Assembly: GCF_963675065.1 (NCBI RefSeq)
Contig: NZ_OY775906.1
Location: 3,264,001 to 3,328,000 of the forward strand
Direction of reading: 5' to 3'
Length of the DNA stretch: 64,000 nt
DNA from: an uncultured Draconibacterium sp.
GTDB taxonomy: Bacteria > Bacteroidota > Bacteroidia > Bacteroidales > Prolixibacteraceae
Shown: positions 25,402 through 34,946 of the stretch, in pieces
Layout: every line of letters begins with the position of its first letter
How positions within the stretch are numbered: position 1 is the first letter of the stretch
Notes under the pieces: model-generated
Databases searched by the model: none
What the model saw: only the letters and a program-made list of their open reading frames with translations
Told to the model about the DNA's origin: nothing
Translations under genes and position numbers: made by a program

Positions 25402-26964
25402 ATGAATGAAATTGGAATTGCTGGTGAAGCATTAGTAAATTGGTCGAGGGCACAATTTGCCCTAACAGCCATGTATCACTGGTTATTTGTTCCTCTTACA
25501 CTGGGCATTACGTTTATTTTGGCTTTTATGGAAACCATTTACGTAAAAACCGGTAACGAAGAATGGAAGAAAATAACCAAGTTCTGGATGACACTATTTG
25601 GGATAAATTTTGCCATTGGTGTTGCAACCGGAATTATTCTTGAATTTGAGTTTGGAACCAACTGGTCGAACTACTCGTGGTTTGTTGGCGATATTTTTGG
25701 TGCGCCACTGGCTATAGAAGGAATTCTTGCCTTTTTTATGGAGTCGACCTTTATTGCCATCATGTTTTTTGGGTGGAATAAAGTGGGCAAAAAAACACAC
25801 CTGCTGGCAACCTGGTTAACAGCCATCGGAGCTAACCTTTCGGCCCTGTGGATTTTGGTGGCCAACGGCTGGATGCAAAAACCGGTAGGTATGACATTTA
25901 ATCCGGAAACTGCACGTAACGAAATGAACAATTTTTGGGATGTACTCTTTTCTCCCATGGCAATCGACAAGTGGCTACACGCAACCTCATCGGGATTTGT
26001 GCTGGCTGCCATTTTTGTAATCGGAGTTTCAGCCTGGTATTTGCTAAAAAAACGAGAAGTTGCATTGGCAAAAAAGAGCATGTTGGTTGCCGCTATTTTT
26101 GGCTTACTATCGTCGATATATGTGGTTTGGACCGGAGACAATTCGGCACGAACCATTGCCAGCGAACAACCTATGAAATTTGCCGCTATTGAAGGCTTAT
26201 ATAACGGAAGCGAAGGCGCTGGATTAATCGCTGTTGGGATGTTTTCAACCTCAGAAAATGACCCAAGCAACGAGAACCTGAAAGACATTACCATAAAGCT
26301 GGAGATACCGAACATACTATCGTACATGGCATTTTTAGACTGGGATGCTTTTGTTCCCGGCGTTAACGACCTTATTGATGGGAATGAAAAATACGGTGTT
26401 ATGTCGGCTACCGAAAAGATTGAACGGGGGAAAGTAGCCATCGCCAAACTCAACGAGTTTAAAACGGCGAAAAAAGAAGGCAACAACGCTGTTGCTGAAA
26501 CGCTGAAAACAGAATTGATAAGTGACAACTTTCAAAAAAATTACTTTAAATATTTTGGATACGGCTATTTTAAAGATGTACACGAACTGGTGCCTAATGT
26601 TCCTCTAACTTTTTACAGTTTCCACACTATGGTTGGTTTGGGCTTTGCATTTGTTTTAGGCTTTATACTGATTTTGTGGTTTACATTAAAAAACAAAATT
26701 GCCGAAAAGAAATGGCTACTGAGGCTTTCGTTAGTTGCTATTCCGCTGGCATACATCGCAAGTCAGGCGGGCTGGATAGTTGCTGAAGTTGGTCGTCAGC
26801 CCTGGGTAGTGCAAGATATGATGCCCACAATGGCTGCAGTAACACGCATAAGTTCGGGATCGGTGCAGGTAACATTTTGGTTGTTCGCAGTGCTGTTCAC
26901 CATACTTATGATTGCTGAAGTAAAAATTATGTTGCGTCAAATTAAAATTGGTCCAAATCATTAA
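25402..26964 (+). CDS. cydA: Cytochrome bd ubiquinol oxidase subunit I
   Basis: A protein of 520 residues carrying hemes b558, b595 and d. It oxidises quinol and reduces oxygen without proton pumping, at high affinity. Key motifs are RAQFALTAMYHWLFVPLTLG at the N-terminus (heme His), the conserved GRQPW in the AEVGRQPWVVQDMMPT stretch, and a long, charged Q loop (about 290-400). The bd oxidase gives this organism a third oxygen reductase, insensitive to many inhibitors of heme-copper enzymes. Confidence 0.96.
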   Translation: MNEIGIAGEALVNWSRAQFALTAMYHWLFVPLTLGITFILAFMETIYVKTGNEEWKKITKFWMTLFGINFAIGVATGIILEFEFGTNWSNYSWFVGDIFGAPLAIEGILAFFMESTFIAIMFFGWNKVGKKTHLLATWLTAIGANLSALWILVANGWMQKPVGMTFNPETARNEMNNFWDVLFSPMAIDKWLHATSSGFVLAAIFVIGVSAWYLLKKREVALAKKSMLVAAIFGLLSSIYVVWTGDNSARTIASEQPMKFAAIEGLYNGSEGAGLIAVGMFSTSENDPSNENLKDITIKLEIPNILSYMAFLDWDAFVPGVNDLIDGNEKYGVMSATEKIERGKVAIAKLNEFKTAKKEGNNAVAETLKTELISDNFQKNYFKYFGYGYFKDVHELVPNVPLTFYSFHTMVGLGFAFVLGFILILWFTLKNKIAEKKWLLRLSLVAIPLAYIASQAGWIVAEVGRQPWVVQDMMPTMAAVTRISSGSVQVTFWLFAVLFTILMIAEVKIMLRQIKIGPNH

Positions 26965-26980
26965 ATCAGGAGGAAACCTT

Positions 26981-28111
26981 ATGTTTGAAAATTTATCGCT
27001 TTTAGCTTTACAACAATATTGGTGGGTACTGGTATCCATCCTCGCAGCACTGTTTGTATTCCTCACTTTTGTGCAGGGCGGACAAACATTGATCTATCAG
27101 ATTGGGAAAACCGAGGATGAAAAAACAATGTTACTAAATACGCTTGGCCGTAAATGGGAGTTTACTTTTACAACATTGGTAACGTTCGGGGGAGCCTTTT
27201 TTGCCTCATTCCCCTTATTTTACTCAACAAGTTTTGGAGGTGCCTACTGGGTATGGCTGGCCATTTTAATTGCTTTTGTAATACAAGCCGTTTCATACGA
27301 ATACCGAAAAAAGCCATCCAATTTTTTGGGTCAAAAAACCTTCGAGATATTTCTGGTAATAAACGGCGTACTTGGTACTTTGCTAGTTGGTACTGCTGTT
27401 GGAACATTTTTTAACGGAGCTGAATTTTCGTTAAATAATATGAACCAGGTTGACTGGCAAACTCCTTTCCGTGGCCTGGAAGCCGTACTAACTTTTCACA
27501 ATGTGGCACTAGGATTAACGGTTCTGTTTTTATCGCGTGTTTTAGGAAACCTGTATTTTATTTTCACCATCGATAACAAAACAATTGTTGAACGCGCACG
27601 AAAAACGTTAATGCTTTGTAGCATTCCTTTTTTGGTGTTCTTCCTGTATTTTGTTATCGCCCTACTACTGAAACAAGGTTATGCTGTAAATCCCGAAACC
27701 GGCGAGGTTTTTATGGAAAAATATAAATACCTGCACAATGTTATTGAAATGCCAGTGAATACCTTAATTCTTTTGCTTGGTGTTGTTGGTGTTTTGTGGG
27801 GCATTATTTCCACCGTGTTTATGAAAAGTAACAAAGGTTTTTGGTTTGCCGGAACAGGAACCGTGCTGGTTGTATTCGCGCTATTTCTTTTGGCCGGATT
27901 TAACAACACAGCTTTTTACCCTTCGAACTTCGATTTACAATCGTCGCTAACTATACAAAATGCATCGTCGAGTAAATATACGCTGGTGGCAATGAGCTAT
28001 GTTTCTCTGCTTATTCCGTTCGTGTTGGCCTACATCACTTATTTCTGGCGGGCTATGAACCGGAAGAAAATTACAGACGATGAGATGAAATCGGAATCGC
28101 ATGTTTATTAA
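26981..28111 (+). CDS. cydB: Cytochrome bd ubiquinol oxidase subunit II
   Basis: A protein of 376 residues with about nine helices (ALQQYWWVLVSILAALFVFLTFVQGGQTL at the N-terminus). It pairs with CydA. The ATG at 26981 is chosen because a strong Shine-Dalgarno AGGAGG at 26968-26973 precedes it, whereas the upstream in-frame codon at 26948 lies inside cydA. A small membrane-protein gene follows 20 bp downstream. Confidence 0.94.
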   Translation: MFENLSLLALQQYWWVLVSILAALFVFLTFVQGGQTLIYQIGKTEDEKTMLLNTLGRKWEFTFTTLVTFGGAFFASFPLFYSTSFGGAYWVWLAILIAFVIQAVSYEYRKKPSNFLGQKTFEIFLVINGVLGTLLVGTAVGTFFNGAEFSLNNMNQVDWQTPFRGLEAVLTFHNVALGLTVLFLSRVLGNLYFIFTIDNKTIVERARKTLMLCSIPFLVFFLYFVIALLLKQGYAVNPETGEVFMEKYKYLHNVIEMPVNTLILLLGVVGVLWGIISTVFMKSNKGFWFAGTGTVLVVFALFLLAGFNNTAFYPSNFDLQSSLTIQNASSSKYTLVAMSYVSLLIPFVLAYITYFWRAMNRKKITDDEMKSESHVY

Positions 28112-28131
28112 CGAATTAAAAATTTGAGAAT

Positions 28132-28242
28132 ATGTATACAAATGCAATAATAGAAATGCTAACCTGGCCGGGGCTTATTATACTCTCTTACGCGGTTATT
28201 CGGTTTGTATTGAAAAAATATGAGCAAAATATTGAGAAATAG
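28132..28242 (+). CDS. 36-residue membrane protein downstream of cydB (CydX/CydS-like candidate)
   Basis: The ORF reads MYTNAIIEMLTWPGLIILSYAVIRFVLKKYEQNIEK and stops at TAG 28240-28242. It has a single hydrophobic helix (about 10-27) followed by a basic and acidic tail. It follows cydB by 20 bp, and a strong terminator lies 49 bp downstream, so it completes the operon. Bd oxidases of other phyla carry a third one-helix subunit of 30-50 residues (CydX, CydS, CydH). This is the obvious candidate here, though the sequence is not visibly homologous to CydX. Confidence 0.65.
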   Translation: MYTNAIIEMLTWPGLIILSYAVIRFVLKKYEQNIEK

Positions 28243-28290
28243 GATTGACTAGATAATACTATTCTTCCATTATGTTAAGAATTAGGGAAC

Positions 28291-28335
28291 AAATGCCTTC
28301 TATTATATCACGAATAATAGAAGGCATTTCTTTTT
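28291..28335. terminator. Strong terminator after cyd operon
   Basis: AAATGCCTTCTATTA (28291-28305) and TAATAGAAGGCATTT (28315-28329) are perfect 15-bp arms with a 9-nt loop, followed by CTTTTT. It separates the oxidase genes from the glycosyltransferase block. Confidence 0.92.
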
Positions 28336-28392
28336 ATCAAATAATAAATTCTCCTTATTCTTGTTATTTTTATAGCTCAAAATTTACCACTA

Positions 28393-29178
28393 ATGATTAA
28401 CAACAAAAAAGTGGTTGTAGTGCTTCCGGCATACAATGCTGCCAAAACGCTTGAAATTACTTATAACGAAATTGATTTTAATATTGTAGACGACGTAATT
28501 CTGGTAGATGACGTGAGTAACGACAACACCGTTGAAGTTGGTAAAAAACTCGGCATTAAACACATTGTGGTTCATGAGCAAAACAAGGGATATGGCGGGA
28601 ATCAAAAATCATGCTACAACAAAGCACTTCAACTGGGGGCCGACATTGTAATTATGCTTCATCCCGACTACCAATACACCCCAAAGTTAATTCCGGCAAT
28701 GGCTAATTTGATTGGGAATGGTCTATATCATGTGGTATTAGGATCCAGGATTTTAGGAACCGGGGCCCTAAAAGGCGGTATGCCTCTAATCAAATATATT
28801 GCCAACCGTGCGCTTACATCTATTGAGAATATTCTTCTCAACGCAAAACTTTCAGAATATCACACAGGCTACCGGGCATTTTCGCGCGAAGTATTGGAAA
28901 CAATAAACTACAATGCCAATTCTGATAATTTTGTATTTGATAACCAAATGCTGGCCCAGGCCTGGTATGCCGGTTACGAGATTGCAGAAATAACATGCCC
29001 TACAAAATATTTCGATGATGCATCGAGTATTAGTATCAAGAATAGTACGATTTATGCATTGGGGGTTTTAAAAACCTCCGTTCAGTTTCGGTTACAGAAG
29101 TGGGGGCTGGTAAATAATAAAATATTTAATCTAGCCTCTAATATTATACACAATGAAACCTTTAAAGGTCAACATTAA
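28393..29178 (+). CDS. Family 2 glycosyltransferase (dolichyl/polyprenyl-phosphate sugar synthase-like)
   Basis: A 261-residue GT-A enzyme with VVVVLPAYNAAKTL at the start, the nucleotide-binding ILVDDVSNDNT, NKGYGGNQKSC, and MLHPDYQY in the DxD position. It has no membrane helices. Enzymes of this shape transfer a sugar from a nucleotide donor to polyprenyl phosphate. The next genes encode large GT-C-like membrane proteins that use such lipid-linked sugars, so the block probably glycosylates a surface polymer or lipid. The sugar is unknown. The start at 28393 follows an AT-rich leader. Confidence 0.85.
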   Translation: MINNKKVVVVLPAYNAAKTLEITYNEIDFNIVDDVILVDDVSNDNTVEVGKKLGIKHIVVHEQNKGYGGNQKSCYNKALQLGADIVIMLHPDYQYTPKLIPAMANLIGNGLYHVVLGSRILGTGALKGGMPLIKYIANRALTSIENILLNAKLSEYHTGYRAFSREVLETINYNANSDNFVFDNQMLAQAWYAGYEIAEITCPTKYFDDASSISIKNSTIYALGVLKTSVQFRLQKWGLVNNKIFNLASNIIHNETFKGQH

Positions 29179-29187
29179 AGCCTGCGA

Positions 29188-30690
29188 ATGCTTATCTTAA
29201 GAAACAATAATAGATCTAACCGCAAATATTTATTTATTTCCTTTCTGATTCTGTTACTCGCTGGTTATTTTCAGCTATTCTATAACATCGACAAATTACC
29301 TTTACGAATTTGGGACGAAGGGAAGAATGCCGTTAGCGCTTATGAAATGTATACAAATGGGAATTATCTTGTCCGCTATTACGAAGAACAGCCCGATGAC
29401 TGGGGATTTAAACCTCCGTTTTTAACCTGGAACCAGGTACTTTCGATGAAAGTTTTTGGCACCAACGAGTTTGCCATCCGCTTTCCATCTGCAATATATG
29501 CTCTGTTTACCGCAATCCTGATCTTTTCTTTTTTGTACCGTGAGTATAAAAACCCATTTATTGCACTACTTGCAGCACTGGTGCTTTTAACTTCTTTCGG
29601 ATACCTCGATCATCATGTTGCCAGAACCGGCGACCATGATTCAACTCTGGTATTCTTTCTAACTGCGCAACTAATATTCTTTTATAAATATGCCGATAGC
29701 AACAATAATATTTACCTGATTCTGTTTACATTAGCCCTCATTCTTGCCTCATTTACAAAAGGAGTTGCCGGATTGTTCTTTCTTCCCGGAATAACCGTTT
29801 ACCTCGTATTTAGCTCCAAGTTAAAAAATGTACTATCTAACAGAAACGTTTATTTATGTATTCTTGCATTTCTGGTAGCCGTTGGAGGCTATTACTCTTT
29901 ACGGGAAATAGCTGATCCCGGGTATTTAAAAGCGGTGTGGGAAAACGAACTTGTTCCCCGTTATACCAATACTGCCAGTAATTACACGTATGAACATACC
30001 TCAGACTATTTGTTCTATCTCCGAAATCTTTGGAACAAACGTTTTGCTCCCTGGATATATATACTCCCTTTGGGGTTGGTTCTTCTTTTATCATCGAAAA
30101 ATGCAAAAGTTAAATCGTTGTTTTTGTATATATTGATTATAGGAATTTCATTTCTGCTTATCATTTCGGGAGGAAGTAAAGGAATCTGGTACGATGCACC
30201 GCTATTCCCTGTACTTGCAATATTACTCGCTTTAAGTTTCTTTCAACTATATAGCTCCACGAAGAACATAACTCATAAAAAAAACATCGCAATTATTACT
30301 ACGTTATTGATATTCGCCCCACTATTGTTCATTTCCGGTCAAAAGACAAAAAGACTAACGTTTGAAATCGAAGAAAAATCGTGGAATCATGAAACGCAGG
30401 GTATTAACTATTATTTGAGAGACAACTCGGAGGAACTTTCAGCATTGAAAGAATTAGGTATTGCTTACAATGGCTACCACTCGCATATACGATTTTACGC
30501 GAATATTGCATCTGATAATGGAACTAAAGCCAATTTTGTAAATTATAAAAAAATAGATGCTCCATCGGTTGTAATAGCCTCTCAAAAAGAAATACAGGAA
30601 TTCATTGAAGAAAATTATATTTTCACAAAAAATAAAAAAGATTTTGGAACATATATTTACAATATTGAAGCAAAAAAGCCAAACGATTAA
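29188..30690 (+). CDS. ArnT/PMT-like GT39 membrane glycosyltransferase
   Basis: A 500-residue GT-C-type protein with about ten helices. The first extracytoplasmic loop contains the catalytic-type acidic residues in LPLRIWDEGKNAVSAYEMY, followed by WGFKPPFLTW and FGTNEFAIRFPSA; HVARTGDHDS lies further on. The pattern is typical of enzymes that transfer a sugar from polyprenyl phosphate to lipid A or other periplasmic acceptors. It starts 9 bp after the GT2 gene, which probably makes its donor. The acceptor is not known. Confidence 0.82.
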   Translation: MLILRNNNRSNRKYLFISFLILLLAGYFQLFYNIDKLPLRIWDEGKNAVSAYEMYTNGNYLVRYYEEQPDDWGFKPPFLTWNQVLSMKVFGTNEFAIRFPSAIYALFTAILIFSFLYREYKNPFIALLAALVLLTSFGYLDHHVARTGDHDSTLVFFLTAQLIFFYKYADSNNNIYLILFTLALILASFTKGVAGLFFLPGITVYLVFSSKLKNVLSNRNVYLCILAFLVAVGGYYSLREIADPGYLKAVWENELVPRYTNTASNYTYEHTSDYLFYLRNLWNKRFAPWIYILPLGLVLLLSSKNAKVKSLFLYILIIGISFLLIISGGSKGIWYDAPLFPVLAILLALSFFQLYSSTKNITHKKNIAIITTLLIFAPLLFISGQKTKRLTFEIEEKSWNHETQGINYYLRDNSEELSALKELGIAYNGYHSHIRFYANIASDNGTKANFVNYKKIDAPSVVIASQKEIQEFIEENYIFTKNKKDFGTYIYNIEAKKPND

Positions 30691-30779
30691 ATAACTAAAC
30701 AACATTTTTTTAGGAATGTGACTTACTGCTTGCAAAAAAAATTGAGCATTGAATCCTAAAACAAGAGCCTATTCGTATT

Positions 30780-32360
30780 ATGAAACAACTATCAAATAAT
30801 CAGAAATTATCAGTATTATTTTGTTTCGTTTTTATCTTTATCTTCTTCTTCTTTGGGTATAACAAACTCATCTCAACGGGCCCAATGTCGATACACGCCT
30901 GGCGGCAAAGCGACAGCTATTCGTTTGCATTAACCTATTTCAACGAAAACAGTAAATTATTAGAGCCATCGGTATTGTTTACAGGCGAAAACGGACACGG
31001 AAGAACAGTAAGTGAGTTTCCGATACTATATTTTATTACGGCCAAAATATGGAAGATTACCGGCGTAACACCTGCCGTTCTTAAATTTATCAATTTCGGA
31101 CTGCTGCTTACAGGTTTATTTTATCTTATCCTTCTGGCAAAACAAATTTTAAAGGATAACTTCTGGTCGATGTTTGTGGTTTTGTTTCTTTTTTCATCGC
31201 CGGTATTAGGTTATTATGGTTTTAACTTTATACCCAATATCCCGGCCTTTGGATTGGCATTAACAGGTTTGTATTTTTTATATATGTATATAATTCGTGA
31301 AAAAAACCGGGACCTCATCTTGTTTACCTTGCTTTTTATACTCGCTTCATTATTAAAGGTAACAGCCCTTATTTCGTACCTCGGTGCCGCCTTTGTTGCT
31401 GTAACTTATTACATTGCTTCGTTAAAATCTAAAAAATGGCACTTCGTTAAATTTGTTGTTTCAGGCATTCTAATATTGTTTTGCTACTGGAGCTGGTATA
31501 ATTTTGCGGGCAACTACAACCAAAATAACCTACAGGGTGTTTTTAATCAGTCAATTATTCCTGTTTGGGAATTAGACCGAACTGCCATTCATGAAATCCT
31601 TGATAAATTCTATTTTAATGTATTTCCAGTCTACTTTAATCAATTTGCATTTTATTTTTTAGTACTTGCTCTTGTATTATTATTGGTTATTCCGAAAGTC
31701 TCCAATCCGTTTGCAAAAAGGGCAGCAGGTATTTATTTTTTAGGGCTAATTTCTTTTATGCTATTGTTTTTTCAGGGGCTTGATGTTCATGATTACTTTT
31801 TAACAAATACGCTTGTTTTTATACCTGCGATACTTATTGCTACCCTCCTTGCTTTAAAAAATAAATTTCCTTCTTTCATTCAATCTTCCATAACAAAGGT
31901 TACAGCCACCGTATTTTTACTTCTTCTTCTTAATAACGGAATGATTATAACCCGTTCGCATTATAATCCGCATCAAAAACTGGTAGCCAACAACATACCA
32001 CTTAAGGAAAGGGAGCAGGGCTATTGGAACTACGTATATTACCGAATGGAAATTACCGATTTACAATACCAGGGAATTGATAAGTACCTGAGAGAGATTG
32101 GTATTACCTATAATGATAAAGTTATAAGTGTTGAAGACGGGACACCCAACTTAACCTTAAGCCTGATGGGACTAAGAGGCTTCACTGAATATCATTACAG
32201 AGACAATTACAATGAAGTAAGTAAAATTAAAAGAATGATTGAGCTTGGAGCATCGTACATTGTTGTTAATAAACACAATGAATTAGGAAAGGTTACAAAA
32301 TCATTTCTGGGTGAAAAGATTGGTCAGTATAACGACATTAGTATTTATACAATAAATTAA
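30780..32360 (+). CDS. Large polytopic membrane protein, GT-C glycosyltransferase-like
   Basis: A 526-residue protein with about eleven hydrophobic helices and a soluble C-terminus. The first loop reads STGPMSIHAWRQSDSYSFALTY, a pattern seen in bacterial GT39-related proteins (HxWRQxD). No other motif is decisive. It lies among two GT2 genes and another GT-C gene, which supports a role in transferring lipid-linked sugars. Base composition is AT-rich like its neighbours. Confidence 0.65.
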   Translation: MKQLSNNQKLSVLFCFVFIFIFFFFGYNKLISTGPMSIHAWRQSDSYSFALTYFNENSKLLEPSVLFTGENGHGRTVSEFPILYFITAKIWKITGVTPAVLKFINFGLLLTGLFYLILLAKQILKDNFWSMFVVLFLFSSPVLGYYGFNFIPNIPAFGLALTGLYFLYMYIIREKNRDLILFTLLFILASLLKVTALISYLGAAFVAVTYYIASLKSKKWHFVKFVVSGILILFCYWSWYNFAGNYNQNNLQGVFNQSIIPVWELDRTAIHEILDKFYFNVFPVYFNQFAFYFLVLALVLLLVIPKVSNPFAKRAAGIYFLGLISFMLLFFQGLDVHDYFLTNTLVFIPAILIATLLALKNKFPSFIQSSITKVTATVFLLLLLNNGMIITRSHYNPHQKLVANNIPLKEREQGYWNYVYYRMEITDLQYQGIDKYLREIGITYNDKVISVEDGTPNLTLSLMGLRGFTEYHYRDNYNEVSKIKRMIELGASYIVVNKHNELGKVTKSFLGEKIGQYNDISIYTIN

Positions 32361-32412
32361 AAGCATAAATACCTAATAAGTTTTATTTTTGATAAACAAA
32401 CAAACCTACTTT

Positions 32413-33339
32413 ATGAAAAAAGTATCGATAATTGTTCCGTGTTACAACGAATCGCAGGCGCTACCCCTTTTTTATGAGGAACTGAAAAAGCACTTGCCCA
32501 GAAGTTATGAATACGAAATTATTTTGGTTAACGACGGAAGCAATGATGATACATTACAAATAATAAAGGACATTGCAACAGCTAATTCATCTGTACATTT
32601 TATTTCACTTTCAAGAAACTTTGGTCACCAGAATGCTTTAAAAGCAGGTTTTGATCTGGCTACCGGAGATTGTGCGATTTGTCTGGATTCTGATCTACAA
32701 CACCCTCCAGGTTTAATCCCTGATTTACTTGAAAAATGGGAACAAGGATACGAATCGGTAATTACCAAAAGAATTGATCATGAATCGATATCCTTTTTCA
32801 AAAAAACAACTTCAAAGTTATTCTACAGACTCACCAATCGCTTCTCGGAGGTAAAACTCGAAGATGGTGTAGCTGATTTCCGTCTGCTCGACAGGATAGT
32901 ACTTGACGCATTAAAAAACTTTTCTGAAAACCAGATATTTTTAAGGGCAGTTATCCAATGGCTTGGATTTAAGCAGATTACTATTGAATACCAGGCTGCG
33001 GAGCGAGTTGCAGGAACATCAAAATACACCCTTCGAAAAATGCTCTCTTTGGCTCTCTCAGGAATCTCTGCATTTAGTATTAAACCTCTGCGCTTTTCAA
33101 TTTACCTCGGATTAACGATAGCCGTTTTAGCATTTTTATATGGCATGTACGCATTAGGGGTGAATATTTTTACCGACAGAGCCATTCCTGGTTGGACCTC
33201 TATTTTAATGAGTGTACTTTTTATTGGTGGTTTAAACCTGTTAATGCTTGGTATTATTGGCGAGTATTTAGGTAAAATGTTCATCGAAAATAAAAAACGA
33301 CCAAACTACATTATCGCTGAATCCGATCTGATAAAATAA
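32413..33339 (+). CDS. GtrB-like family 2 glycosyltransferase with two membrane helices
   Basis: A 308-residue protein. The catalytic GT-A domain (about 1-220) has VSIIVPCYNESQALP, ILVNDGSNDDT, SRNFGHQNALKAGFDLATGD and LDSDLQHPP (DxD type). Two C-terminal helices (about 230-253 and 265-292) end in GIIGEYLGKMFIENKKRP. This is the architecture of GtrB/DPM-type enzymes that load glucose or a similar sugar onto polyprenyl phosphate at the inner membrane. The start at 32413 (MKKVSIIVP) is preferred over an in-frame TTG at 32389. Confidence 0.9.
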   Translation: MKKVSIIVPCYNESQALPLFYEELKKHLPRSYEYEIILVNDGSNDDTLQIIKDIATANSSVHFISLSRNFGHQNALKAGFDLATGDCAICLDSDLQHPPGLIPDLLEKWEQGYESVITKRIDHESISFFKKTTSKLFYRLTNRFSEVKLEDGVADFRLLDRIVLDALKNFSENQIFLRAVIQWLGFKQITIEYQAAERVAGTSKYTLRKMLSLALSGISAFSIKPLRFSIYLGLTIAVLAFLYGMYALGVNIFTDRAIPGWTSILMSVLFIGGLNLLMLGIIGEYLGKMFIENKKRPNYIIAESDLIK

Positions 33340-33408
33340 TTCCTCCCAAAAAAAGAATAATAATTTGCGGGTCTTTATTAATTCTTCTGATGACAAATAA
33401 TTGCTGAA

Positions 33409-34869
33409 ATGATAAAACTTCTGCCAACAAAAATTTCCTTCCGAAATATAAAAACAGATACTTTATTCATTTATTCCGGTCACTTCTTCTTCTTTGTATT
33501 ATTACTCTTCTCCATCTATTTTTACAAAGAAAGAATCCTGTTTACGGATTCTGCATTTCAATATTTTAAAATAATAAACTTTGAGAAGATAAACATTGAA
33601 GCTTCGCGGTATGGTGCAATATTACCACAATTGCCAACAGTACTTTTTAGTAAGTTAGGTTTAAATATTAAGCTTCTAACAATTGTTTTTAGTGCTTCTT
33701 TTGTGCTTCTGTATTATGCTATTTATGTTATAACAGTGCACTTATTAAAAAATGCTGAAGCCGGGTTTGTCATACTACTTGTGCTAACGGCATGTATAAG
33801 CCAATCATTTTTCCATCCTGTAACCGAAACACACCAAAGCCTTGTTTTTACCACACTACTTTATGCAGTCTTACAATTTCAAAACTTTCGATATGCTTTC
33901 ATTCAGCCTGTTCTGGCGATCTTTCTTATCACCATTTCTTTTTTAGCACATCCGGTAGCGTTGTATACAAATGTTTTTGTTATTGGCTATGTTGCTATTG
34001 ATAAAAAACAACTTAAATCTGCTTTCCCCTACTCCTTAATTCTACTAGCCGTAATTCTGGCAGTTGCTAAAGTAATGCTTACGGCAGGCGATTCTTACGA
34101 AGGCAGGTTTTTCGCGGAACTGTTTCAGTCTTCAGAAACCGTTTTTAATCTTTCCGAAACTCAAAGTTTAAAATTTTTCGTTGACAGGGGCACAACTCTT
34201 TACCTCGCAGTAATTATTCTGGAAGTTATTGTTGCAGTTCATTTTGTTCGTCGGCAAAAATATTTAAAACTGTTTTGGACACTGGGTATTCAGTTTGTTT
34301 TTTTGCTTATTACTGTAATTACCTACAACAATGGAGATGCCACATTAATGATGGAACGCGCTTTTATGCCACTTTCATTATTTGCCGCAATCCCTTTTAT
34401 GAGCGACATAAAACATAAAAGGGAAAGTTTGAGATATATAAAACCACTCTTTTTGGTTTTAATTGTTCTTTTGGGATTGAATAGGATATACAATCAAGGT
34501 AAGTCATTCAAATTAAGGACAGCATTCAATCAAGAACTTTTAAAGAAAACTGCTCAATACCCCAATCAAAAATTTATCATGAATAAGGAAGAGATGGACA
34601 ATCATTTCCTTGCATTTTGGTCAAACTCATTTGAAACACTGATCCTGAGTACAATTGATGTGAATGTTCCAACCCAAACCATTTTTCTTGCAAATCAAAC
34701 TGAGAATTATAAAAAATATACGGAACAACCAGGCATGCAGATTTTTATGGGAGCAGATTTTTGGCTGGAATGGAAGATAGAAAGTCTTAATCCAAAATAT
34801 TTTAGTCTGCCCGCCAACAAACCTTATCTGATAATCAGTATGGACAACTTTGAGAATGATGCTGACTAA
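33409..34869 (+). CDS. Unrecognised polytopic membrane protein of the glycosyltransferase block
   Basis: A 486-residue protein with about ten hydrophobic helices and a soluble C-terminus of about 100 residues. An early loop reads ERILFTDSAFQYFKIINFEKINIEASRYG, the place where GT-C enzymes have catalytic acids, but no family motif is certain. It begins 70 bp after the GtrB-like gene. A GT-C transferase or flippase-like partner is plausible from context only. Confidence 0.6.
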   Translation: MIKLLPTKISFRNIKTDTLFIYSGHFFFFVLLLFSIYFYKERILFTDSAFQYFKIINFEKINIEASRYGAILPQLPTVLFSKLGLNIKLLTIVFSASFVLLYYAIYVITVHLLKNAEAGFVILLVLTACISQSFFHPVTETHQSLVFTTLLYAVLQFQNFRYAFIQPVLAIFLITISFLAHPVALYTNVFVIGYVAIDKKQLKSAFPYSLILLAVILAVAKVMLTAGDSYEGRFFAELFQSSETVFNLSETQSLKFFVDRGTTLYLAVIILEVIVAVHFVRRQKYLKLFWTLGIQFVFLLITVITYNNGDATLMMERAFMPLSLFAAIPFMSDIKHKRESLRYIKPLFLVLIVLLGLNRIYNQGKSFKLRTAFNQELLKKTAQYPNQKFIMNKEEMDNHFLAFWSNSFETLILSTIDVNVPTQTIFLANQTENYKKYTEQPGMQIFMGADFWLEWKIESLNPKYFSLPANKPYLIISMDNFENDAD

Positions 34870-34946
34870 AATTTAATCTTAGTTTGTAAAAAAGATTTGA
34901 ATTTTCAGAATTATATTTCACCTTTAAAACCACAAACAGAGTTACT

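Noticed and set aside
25671..26528. 285-codon minus-strand ORF inside cydA
   Set aside because: Antisense shadow with Ser/Ala-rich composition mirroring cydA codons.
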